Shown here: in pieces, positions 33,476 through 41,102 of the stretch | How the letters are laid out: each line of letters begins with the position of its first letter | How positions within the stretch are numbered: the stretch's first letter is position 1 | Source: Candidatus Avilachnospira avistercoris | Lineage (GTDB): Bacteria > Bacillota > Clostridia > Lachnospirales > Lachnospiraceae | DNA: 47,686 nt | Assembly (NCBI GenBank): GCA_018714145.1 | Contig: DVNS01000015.1 | Coordinates: 1 to 47,686, forward strand | Direction: 5' to 3' | Notes under the pieces: model-generated | The model's database searches: none | Told to the model about the DNA's origin: nothing | The model's input: only the letters and a program-made list of their open reading frames with translations | Translations under genes and position numbers: made by a program

Positions 33476-36094
33476 ATGGACAAGTACGAATTCAATATCA
33501 AGATAGATCAGATAAGAAAAAGGATGGACGAGGGAGACTACTCCACGGCCATGCGCATAGCAGATGCCATCGACTGGTCGAGGGTAAGGAACATCAACCT
33601 GCTCAGCCTAGCCTCCTCCGTTTATGAGATGAACGGAGAATTTGACGAGGCAAAGGATAAGCTGCTCATGGCCTTTGAACGGGCCCCCATAGGGAAGCGT
33701 CTGCTCTATAAGCTTACGGAGCTTTCCGTAAAGACCGGAGATCTGGACGAGGCCAAGGATTATTATAATGAGTTCCTTGACGTGGCGCCGGAGGATCCCA
33801 GCGCCCATGTGCTTGCTTACATGATACTTGAAAGGTCCGGAGCTCCCTACGACAGGCTCATAAGCGAGCTTTCCGCCTATGCGGCGGCAGAGCCCGATGA
33901 GAAGTGGCTCTACGAGCTTGCCAAGGTCTATGACGAGGCCGGCCAGAGCAGGGAGTGCGTGGCAGTATGCGACAGGATAGCCCTGCTGTTTGGAAAGGGC
34001 AAGTATTCGGAGCAGGCCCTGAGGCTTAAGGCAAAGTACCAGAGCCTTTCCCATTCGCAGCAGGAGCTCATACATGAAGAGCCCCATACCGAGGACATGG
34101 ACAGGCGCAGCCCCGAGGAGATAGGCAACGAGCTGGCAGCCATCCGTTATGAAAATGAGGACGAGGCCTTTGAGGAGTATCTGAGGCTCCATGGACTTGA
34201 CAAGCCCTTGGTAGATGTGGAGGAGACCGTAGCTGAGGCAGAGACCTCGAGGGTGGAGCTTCGCGAGGAGCTCTCAAAGGAGGTGGAAAAGCTTTCTGCA
34301 CCGGCTGAGGCCCCCGATATGGAAAACGGCACACAGGAGCTGGAAAAGACCCTTATCCTTGATGGGGAGAGGCTTTCCGAGCTTCGCAGTGTTATCATAA
34401 AAAATGGCGAGCAGACCGAGAGGGCGGATAAGCAGAGCACTGTATCCCGCATGGATGCCGCCATTGCAGTTAAAAATGCCGCAAAGCAGGCGGCAGGCAT
34501 CGCAGCCTCTATTGAGAGGCCTGCGGTCAGCATAAGCGTAGAAGCAGTAAAGCCCGTGCCCGCCCCCGGCCTTGGCAAGGAGGACATAGCGCCTGTACTT
34601 GAGGCAGAAAAAAAGGCGGAGGAGCTTAAGGGAGAGACTAAGACCGAGGCTTTGGAGGAAGCAAAGACTGAGGCTCCTGCCTCTGAGTCCCGGGAGCCAG
34701 TGCCGGTAGGAGAGGCAGCCCAGACGGTCACGGGAGCAGCAAAGGCGGCAGGGACCGCCGCAGCTGAAGCCGCCAATGCAGCAGTCAGGGCGGCAGAGGA
34801 CATGGCAGGGGGACAGACGACAGCTGCAGCAGCCATCGCCGGAGCTCTGGGAGCAGGGGCTTCACTGGCGTCTGAGTCCGCAAAGGCAGCAGGAGCCATG
34901 GCTGGAGCAGCTTCTGAGGCAAGGCCCCCTGAGCCGGAAGCAAAGCTGTCACCTTCTAAGGAAGCAGGGGCAGCGGCTGATGCCTCAGATAAAGGATCGT
35001 CTTCTGAAAACAAAGCTGAGGCTCAGAAGAAGGCCCCTGAGACAGACGGCAGGCAGCAAGAGGTAAGGAAAGCGCCTGCCAAGAAGCACCACATGATAAT
35101 AGAGGCCGAGGATGCGGAGTCCGGCTTTGAGATAGCCAAGGATGAGCTCAAGACCATCCACCGTGAATACGGCATACAAAATGCAGCCCTTAAGACCAGC
35201 GCCGAAAAGCTCAATGAACGGGGCTTAAGCGATGCCGCTATCGAAAAGATAAGGGGCAAGGACTTCATAATCGAGCATGCCGGTGCCCTGTCGCCGAAGC
35301 TCCTCGATACCATATACAGGCTCATAAGGGATGATGAGTCCGGCATGATAGCCGTACTCATAGATGTGCCGGAGGGCCTTGACCGCATAGAGGAACGTAA
35401 GCCGGAGATATTTGGCCTCTGCGACCTTGTATCCGATTTTGATGAGGAATATGAGGATTATCCAGAGGAGGAGATATCAGATGAGGGTCCTGATGACGGC
35501 TATGAGGACGAGATAGAGGACGACGATGCCGCTTATGACGAGGACTCTGAACCGGAGGATGAGCTTGATGACGAGGAGGCCTATGACGACGAGAGCTACG
35601 ACGAGGCCTCTGACTATGACGAAGACGAAGATCTCGGTCATGATGACGGCGGTTATGATGAGTCCGATGATGACTATGACGACGATTTTGATGATGACTA
35701 CGATGAGGACGAGGACTATGAGGAGGATGAGGAGCTTAGAAAGCGCGGCAGCAGGAAGCAGAATGCAGAGCTCCACAACAACCTGAAGGTTCAGGCTCCC
35801 AAGGCCGCTGATGAGCAGATGGAGATAGACGATTTTGCCCAGTACTGCTGTCAGTATGCCTCAGAGATAGACTGCAGCATCACCGGCAAGAGCATGCTGG
35901 CCCTTTATGAGAGGATAGAGCTCATGGAGGAGGACAGCATACCGCTGACAAAGAAAAATGCGGTAAGGCTCATAGAGGAGGCCGCCGACAGGGCAGAGAA
36001 GCCGCCCATCGGAAAGCGCCTGAAGGGCATGTTCAGCTCAAAGTATGATAAAAACGGGCTTCTTATCCTGAAAGAGGAGGATTTTATATATTAA
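33476..36094 (+). CDS. TPR protein with degenerate AAA+ domain and acidic insertion
   Basis: An 872-residue, likely cytosolic protein with no signal peptide or membrane segment. Residues 1-190: helical TPR-like repeats (for example DLDEAKDYYNEFLDVAPEDP). 190-400: charged linker. 411-485: Ala/Gly-rich low complexity. 535-645: reads as the core of an AAA+ ATPase of the CbbX/SpoVK kind, with SAEKLNERG, then FIIEHAGALSPKLLDTIYRL and IAVLIDVPEGLDRI; Walker A is not visible and Walker B is changed (IIEHA for FIDEA). 652-754: strongly acidic Asp/Glu/Tyr stretch. 781-872: a helix set that fits the AAA+ lid. It follows recR by 26 nt. Function unknown; a scaffold or regulator is my guess. Confidence 0.8.
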   Translation: MDKYEFNIKIDQIRKRMDEGDYSTAMRIADAIDWSRVRNINLLSLASSVYEMNGEFDEAKDKLLMAFERAPIGKRLLYKLTELSVKTGDLDEAKDYYNEFLDVAPEDPSAHVLAYMILERSGAPYDRLISELSAYAAAEPDEKWLYELAKVYDEAGQSRECVAVCDRIALLFGKGKYSEQALRLKAKYQSLSHSQQELIHEEPHTEDMDRRSPEEIGNELAAIRYENEDEAFEEYLRLHGLDKPLVDVEETVAEAETSRVELREELSKEVEKLSAPAEAPDMENGTQELEKTLILDGERLSELRSVIIKNGEQTERADKQSTVSRMDAAIAVKNAAKQAAGIAASIERPAVSISVEAVKPVPAPGLGKEDIAPVLEAEKKAEELKGETKTEALEEAKTEAPASESREPVPVGEAAQTVTGAAKAAGTAAAEAANAAVRAAEDMAGGQTTAAAAIAGALGAGASLASESAKAAGAMAGAASEARPPEPEAKLSPSKEAGAAADASDKGSSSENKAEAQKKAPETDGRQQEVRKAPAKKHHMIIEAEDAESGFEIAKDELKTIHREYGIQNAALKTSAEKLNERGLSDAAIEKIRGKDFIIEHAGALSPKLLDTIYRLIRDDESGMIAVLIDVPEGLDRIEERKPEIFGLCDLVSDFDEEYEDYPEEEISDEGPDDGYEDEIEDDDAAYDEDSEPEDELDDEEAYDDESYDEASDYDEDEDLGHDDGGYDESDDDYDDDFDDDYDEDEDYEEDEELRKRGSRKQNAELHNNLKVQAPKAADEQMEIDDFAQYCCQYASEIDCSITGKSMLALYERIELMEEDSIPLTKKNAVRLIEEAADRAEKPPIGKRLKGMFSSKYDKNGLLILKEEDFIY

Positions 36095-36336
36095 GCTGAA
36101 AAAGACTGTCTGATAAGGCTGAGCTTTGGGCCAAGGCCTGACAGTTTCAGCCGGGGCATAGACCCAGACTGAAGGCATAAACTGAGGGCATAGATTGCCG
36201 ATAGCGGCGTAAGCCCAGTGGCGTATTCATCAAAACGAACGCAGTAGGCTACAATGTTTTTGCCGCCCTCTGGTGTAAACCTGATGGCGCAGGCATCAGA
36301 ACGGGCTTGGTTTCAGATAGTCGGCAGCTTTTGGAT

Positions 36337-36981
36337 ATGGAGATATTTGACATCATAAGAGGAAATGAAGTAGTTCTTTGCGCAGCCGTATTTATGACGG
36401 CTCTTACGCTGTATGGACATTATCGGGGACTGATGCGCATGCTGCTTTCTGCGGCATCCATCATCATCGCCCTTATCCTGGCGGACAGCCTGCTTCCCTA
36501 TACGAGGTCCATTCTTATCAGAGAGGGCCTGTTCGACGGCATCACCGAGAGCCTTGGAAGGGGACTTTCAAACAGTCTGAGCAGCACAGATCTTATGGAG
36601 CACGGGGAGCTTTACGAGCTCATAGGAGCAGACAGGCTCATGGAGGCTGCAGCTGCCTCCATAGGCGGAGTGATACTCAATATCATATGCTTTATCATAC
36701 TGTTCATACTGATACGGATATTGCTGCGCATCATTGTCAGGGTATTTGACCTCATCACTGCCCTGCCCGTGGTTTCGGGCCTCAATCAGCTCGGGGGAGC
36801 TGCCTTGGGCTTTGCGGAGGCGGTAATCTATGTATGGATAGCCATGGCCATAGCTGTGCTGACGCCGGACTTCTGGCTCAGCAGCATGGTGCTTGAGCAG
36901 AGCATGACAAACAGCTTTCTTAGCTTCATTTTTGAAAATAATCTTATATTGGGGGTACTGCTCAGCATATTCGGTCTGTGA
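36337..36981 (+). CDS. CvpA family membrane protein
   Basis: A 214-residue protein with four hydrophobic segments and the CvpA-like pattern: YGHYRGLMRMLLSAASIIIA in the first pair and VVSGLNQLGGAALGFAEAVI before the last segment. CvpA proteins are linked to colicin V export and cell-envelope or purine-related roles, but the mechanism is not settled. ATG 36337 is favoured; a TTG ten codons earlier also lies in frame, and neither has a clear ribosome site. The 242-nt gap before it has a hairpin around 36096-36150 (arms containing ACTGTC and GACAGT). Confidence 0.75.
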   Translation: MEIFDIIRGNEVVLCAAVFMTALTLYGHYRGLMRMLLSAASIIIALILADSLLPYTRSILIREGLFDGITESLGRGLSNSLSSTDLMEHGELYELIGADRLMEAAAASIGGVILNIICFIILFILIRILLRIIVRVFDLITALPVVSGLNQLGGAALGFAEAVIYVWIAMAIAVLTPDFWLSSMVLEQSMTNSFLSFIFENNLILGVLLSIFGL

Positions 36982-37021
36982 ACTAAGCTGAGCTTGGTTA
37001 GGATATAAAGGAGGAGGAAAT

Positions 37022-37804
37022 ATGTCACTTGCTTATAAAAATGACGAGGGGGAATTCCACATTCACGTTAAAAAGGGTGAGGTGGGACGCTATGTGATAC
37101 TCCCCGGAGACCCGGGAAGATGTGAAAAGATAGCAAAGTATTTTGATGAGCCGAAGTTCATAGCCCAAAATCGGGAATATGTGACCTACACCGGCAAGCT
37201 CCTTGGGGTGCCTGTAAGCGTCACCTCCACCGGCATCGGAGGGCCTTCAGCTTCCATAGCCATGGAGGAGCTCATACACTGCGGAGCCGATACCTTCATC
37301 AGGGTAGGGACCTCCGGCGGAATGAAGAAGGATGTCATAGGCGGAGATGTGTGCATAGCCACAGGCGCCATCCGCTTTGAGGGCACCTCTAAGGAATATG
37401 CGCCTATAGAGTGGCCTGCGGTGGCGGACTTCGAGGTAGTAAGGGCCTTAAAGGACGCTGCGGACAGGCTGGGCTTTCCCAGCCACACAGGGGTGGTACA
37501 GTGCAAGGACAGCTTCTACGGCCAGCATAGTCCAAACTCCATGCCGGTAGCCTCAAAGCTCAATGAAAGATGGGATGCGTGGCTCGGACTTGGAGCCCTC
37601 TGCTCGGAAATGGAGTCTGCGGCCTTGTTTACCGTGGCAGCAGCAAGGGAGGTCAGGGTAGGCTCGGTGCTCCTTGTCATCGCCAATCAGACGAGGAGGG
37701 AGCTGGGGCTTGAGGACCCTCAGGTCTATGATACTGACAGAGCCATAAGGGTGGCCATAGAAGCCCTTAAGGACCTTATAGAGAAGGATAAGGCCAAAGC
37801 CTGA
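37022..37804 (+). CDS. udp: Uridine phosphorylase
   Basis: A 260-residue hexameric nucleoside phosphorylase. It cleaves uridine (or a related nucleoside) with phosphate to uracil and ribose 1-phosphate. Visible elements are [19 protein letters not shown] (phosphate site, residues 22-40), [19 protein letters not shown] near 67, [10 protein letters not shown] near 92 and [20 protein letters not shown] near 190 with the ribose-contact Met-Glu. The start has a strong AAGGAGGAGG site. deoB follows 67 nt later, which makes a nucleoside breakdown pair, and the BMP transporter at 4.6-9.3 kb could supply substrate. Confidence 0.94.
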   Translation: MSLAYKNDEGEFHIHVKKGEVGRYVILPGDPGRCEKIAKYFDEPKFIAQNREYVTYTGKLLGVPVSVTSTGIGGPSASIAMEELIHCGADTFIRVGTSGGMKKDVIGGDVCIATGAIRFEGTSKEYAPIEWPAVADFEVVRALKDAADRLGFPSHTGVVQCKDSFYGQHSPNSMPVASKLNERWDAWLGLGALCSEMESAALFTVAAAREVRVGSVLLVIANQTRRELGLEDPQVYDTDRAIRVAIEALKDLIEKDKAKA

Positions 37805-37871
37805 GGCCCATCTCTCAGGGCTTTTGAGCTTAGCATTTTTGCGTTCCGACGGGACGGAAAGGAGATAGAAC

Positions 37872-39074
37872 ATGGGAAAGGTAAAACGTGTATTTTTAAT
37901 GGTTTTAGACAGCATGGGCTGCGGATATGAGCCCGATGCAGATAAGTTCGGAGATGTGGGCTCAAATACCTTGGCCAGTATCAGGGGCTCGGAGAAGTTC
38001 CATTGTCCTAACATGGAGAAACTGGGACTTTTCCATATCGACGGCTTTGAGCCGGACCCCAAGGAGGATGACTATGTGGGCGAGCCTGAGGGCGTATATG
38101 GCAAGCTTCAGGAGCTTTCCATGGGCAAGGATACCACTGTGGGCCACTGGGAGATAGCAGGACTTATCTCTGAAAAGCCTCTGCCTACCTATCCGAACGG
38201 CTTCCCTAAGGAGGTCATCGACGAATTTGAAAAGCGTACCGGCAGGAAGGTGCTCTGCAATCTGCCCTATTCAGGCACCGAGGTCATAAGGGACTATGGA
38301 GAGGAGCATCTTAAGACCGGAGCCCTGATAGTATATACCTCTGCCGATTCGGTATTCCAGATAGCGGCCAACGAGGCCATAGTGCCCATAGAGCAGCTTT
38401 ATGAATACTGCCGCATCGCAAGGGAGATGCTGGTGGGAGACCATGGCGTGGGCAGGGTCATAGCAAGGCCCTTTATCGGAGACAAGGCGGACAACTTCAC
38501 CCGTACTCCGAGGAGACACGATTTCTCCCTGCTGCCTCCTAAGGTGACCATGCTGGATGAGCTTCAGAAGGCCGGAAAGGCCTCCATAGGCATAGGCAAG
38601 ATAAAGGATATATTTGCAGGAAAGGGCATAGACGACTGCGAGTACACCACTCCGACGGTATCCAATGCCGATGGCCTTGAAAAGACCACCAAGATGCTTC
38701 CGGTGGATTTTGAGGGCCTCTGCTTCGTGAACCTTGTGGAGACGGACATGATATACGGCCACAGAAGAGACATAGACGGCTATGCCGGTGCCATCACAGA
38801 ATTCGATAAGTGGCTGGGCGAGTTTGAAAAGCAGATGAATGATGACGACATCATCATGGTCACTGCTGACCACGGCTGCGACCCGGGCTTTAAAGGCACG
38901 GACCATACAAGGGAGTACATCCCCTTCGTGGCCTGCGGAAAGCTCCTTAAGCAGGGCGTCAACATAGGCACAAGGAAGGGCTTCTACGATATAGCAAAGA
39001 CCATACTTGATATGTTCGATATAGAGGCTCCCGAGGTGCCCGGTAAGAGCTTCAAGTCAGAGATAATGGCATAA
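37872..39074 (+). CDS. deoB: Phosphopentomutase
   Basis: A 400-residue alkaline phosphatase-superfamily mutase that converts (deoxy)ribose 1-phosphate to the 5-phosphate. It shows DSMGCGYEPDADKFGDVGSN near residue 14 (metal site), KDTTVGHWEIAGL near 86 with the phosphorylated Thr, and VTADHGCDPGFKGTDHTRE near 335 with the second metal site. The start has AAAGGAGA 7 nt before it. It pairs with udp; a glycosyltransferase gene begins at the very next base after its stop (TAA-ATG), so the nucleoside operon seems to read into the polysaccharide cluster. Confidence 0.96.
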   Translation: MGKVKRVFLMVLDSMGCGYEPDADKFGDVGSNTLASIRGSEKFHCPNMEKLGLFHIDGFEPDPKEDDYVGEPEGVYGKLQELSMGKDTTVGHWEIAGLISEKPLPTYPNGFPKEVIDEFEKRTGRKVLCNLPYSGTEVIRDYGEEHLKTGALIVYTSADSVFQIAANEAIVPIEQLYEYCRIAREMLVGDHGVGRVIARPFIGDKADNFTRTPRRHDFSLLPPKVTMLDELQKAGKASIGIGKIKDIFAGKGIDDCEYTTPTVSNADGLEKTTKMLPVDFEGLCFVNLVETDMIYGHRRDIDGYAGAITEFDKWLGEFEKQMNDDDIIMVTADHGCDPGFKGTDHTREYIPFVACGKLLKQGVNIGTRKGFYDIAKTILDMFDIEAPEVPGKSFKSEIMA

Positions 39075-40220
39075 ATGAGCAGAGTCACCGTTATCATACC
39101 TAATTATAACGGACTTAAATTCATGGGACCGTGCATGTCTGCGCTTAAGGCGCAGACATACACGGACTTTTGCGTACTGATAGTGGACAATGGCTCCACC
39201 GACGGCTCAGCAGAGTGGATAAGGTCCTTGACGGGAGCTGGGCCTTCATTGACAGGGGATGGTCCGGAGAATTCCGCTTCGTCTATCAGCTCTCCGATGT
39301 CCGCTCATGGAATACTTAGGGGACACATTGGCAGTATGGAGGTGAACTCCATCCTCCTTTCGGAAAATACCGGCTTTGCGGGAGCGGTCAATGTGGGCAT
39401 CAGCCATGCGGATTCCGAGCTGCTTTTGCTGCTTAACAATGATACCGAGCCTGAGCCGGACTTCATAGCTGAGCTGGTGAGGGCCTTTGACGAGGAGGCC
39501 TTGGAGCGTGCTTCGAAAGGCAGTGCCTCAGGAAGGGGCAGGCTCTTTGCTGCCTCGCCTAAGATGATACAGCTCTATCATAAGGGACTCCTTGATGATG
39601 CCGGAGACGGCTATAATCTCCTTGGCTGGGCCTTTCAGCGGGGTGTGGGGCAGCCTGTGGACGAGGAGAAGTTCAGCCGAAGGACCTCGGTATTTTCTGC
39701 CTGTGCAGGGGCTTCCATGTATAGGAGGGACCTTCTTATGGAGATAGCCTACAGCCCCGAGGAATCCTTTGACACGGCACACTTTGCCTATCTTGAGGAC
39801 CTTGACCTGAGCTTTCGGGCAAGGATAAGGGGCTATGACATCAGATATATCCCGGAGGCAAGGGTCTATCATGTGGGCAGCGGAACCTCCGGCTCCAAAT
39901 ACAATCAGTTCAAGGTGCGCCTTGCAGCAAGGAACAACATCTGGCTGAATTGGAAAAATATGCCCCTTCTTATGCTGCTTATAAATCTTCCGGGCATACT
40001 TACGGGCATACTTATAAAGCTCATGTTTTTCATAAGGATAGGCTTCGGACGGGATTATCTCAAGGGCCTTAGGGAGGGCGTGGCCGGCATACCCAAGCTT
40101 CGTAAGGTGGACTTTAAGCCTGAGCACCTTGGAAATTATGCGCTCATAGAGCTTCGGCTCGTAGCTGATACCTTCTCCTATGTCGGAGATTTCCTGAGAA
40201 GAAGGCTGAAAAGGAAGTAA
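39075..40220 (+). CDS. Family 2 glycosyltransferase
   Basis: A 381-residue GT-A fold enzyme of the rhamnosyltransferase (WbbL-like) type. It begins VTVIIPNYNGLKFMGPCMSA, followed by VLIVDNGSTDGSAEWI, then LSENTGFAGAVNVGISHA and the metal-binding LLLLNNDTEPEPDFI. The C-terminal part has YLEDLDLSFRARIRGYDI and an amphipathic or hydrophobic segment near residues 295-320 that would hold it at the membrane. Residues about 52-90 are a Gly/Ser/Pro-rich insertion between the first two beta strands that the family does not normally have. It starts at the base after the deoB stop and opens the polysaccharide cluster. Confidence 0.92.
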   Translation: MSRVTVIIPNYNGLKFMGPCMSALKAQTYTDFCVLIVDNGSTDGSAEWIRSLTGAGPSLTGDGPENSASSISSPMSAHGILRGHIGSMEVNSILLSENTGFAGAVNVGISHADSELLLLLNNDTEPEPDFIAELVRAFDEEALERASKGSASGRGRLFAASPKMIQLYHKGLLDDAGDGYNLLGWAFQRGVGQPVDEEKFSRRTSVFSACAGASMYRRDLLMEIAYSPEESFDTAHFAYLEDLDLSFRARIRGYDIRYIPEARVYHVGSGTSGSKYNQFKVRLAARNNIWLNWKNMPLLMLLINLPGILTGILIKLMFFIRIGFGRDYLKGLREGVAGIPKLRKVDFKPEHLGNYALIELRLVADTFSYVGDFLRRRLKRK

Positions 40221-40378
40221 GTCCTCGTTGATAAGCAGCCGTATAAGCAAGGACTGCTGAACGGCTTGGAAGATGGCAGCGGTTGAGAAGCTGCAAGGTC
40301 AAAAGGCCCATGAGGGCGGCATTTTAGTAATAATTTAAGGCGCAGGGAGGAGACCCGCCGCCATAAAGAAATTAAAAT

Positions 40379-40993
40379 ATGTATACCTACTCTTTTAAAA
40401 GAGCTTATATAAATACGGCCCTCATAGCGGCCAATATATTATATTTCTTCTTTCTGAGCCTTCACGGCAGGACGGAATATGACATGGAGATGATGCTCCG
40501 CTTCGGGGCCTGCTTTGAGCCCCTCATAGTAGAGAATCATGAGTACTGGCGGCTCCTTACGGCCTGCTTCATGCACTTCGGCATGGCTCACCTTGTCAAC
40601 AATATGCTGGTGCTCTTTGCTCTTGGCGATATAGTGGAACGGGAGCTGGGACATCTGAAATACCTCCTCATGTACCTTATCTGCGGAGTGGGGGCCAATA
40701 TATTTTCAGTATGGTACAATATGAGGACCGCTGACTATGCCATATCCGCAGGTGCCAGCGGAGCGGTATTCGGTGTCATGGGCATGCTGCTCTGGATGGT
40801 CATAAGGCAGGGAGGAGCATTTTCAGGACTGCCCTTAAATCGGCTGATACTGAGCATAGCTCTCAGCATCTACCTCGGCACGGTGGACGACGGTGTGGAC
40901 GTGGCTGCCCATGCGGGAGGCCTTTTATGCGGATTTCTGCTCTGTATGCTTTTCTACCATGGCGGGAGCAAAAATCTGGCAGAAGGATATTGA
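40379..40993 (+). CDS. Rhomboid family intramembrane serine protease
   Basis: A 204-residue membrane protein with six hydrophobic segments. The conserved pieces are ACFMHFGMAHLVNNMLVLFA (residues about 61-80, H and N of the oxyanion region), the catalytic serine in SAGASGAVFGVMGML (about 125-139), and the catalytic histidine in VAAHAGGLLCGF (about 178-189). It would cut transmembrane segments of substrates; the target is unknown, though its place between glycosyltransferases hints at quality control or activation of envelope proteins. There is no Shine-Dalgarno sequence close to ATG 40379; the nearest (GGAGGAG) is about 28 nt away. Confidence 0.92.
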   Translation: MYTYSFKRAYINTALIAANILYFFFLSLHGRTEYDMEMMLRFGACFEPLIVENHEYWRLLTACFMHFGMAHLVNNMLVLFALGDIVERELGHLKYLLMYLICGVGANIFSVWYNMRTADYAISAGASGAVFGVMGMLLWMVIRQGGAFSGLPLNRLILSIALSIYLGTVDDGVDVAAHAGGLLCGFLLCMLFYHGGSKNLAEGY

Positions 40994-41102
40994 AAGCCTT
41001 GAGCCTAAGTAAGCAGGGCTTGCCTTTAGCTGCCATGAGCAGGATGACGAAACCGGCTTGTGCGGCAGAGACAGACATCAGTTGTATGGAACGGAGAACA
41101 TT

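Noticed and set aside
34147-35013. Open frame of 288 codons on the minus strand
   Set aside because: Antisense of the Ala/Glu-rich part of the TPR protein; composition is low-complexity Ala/Ser, no ribosome site.
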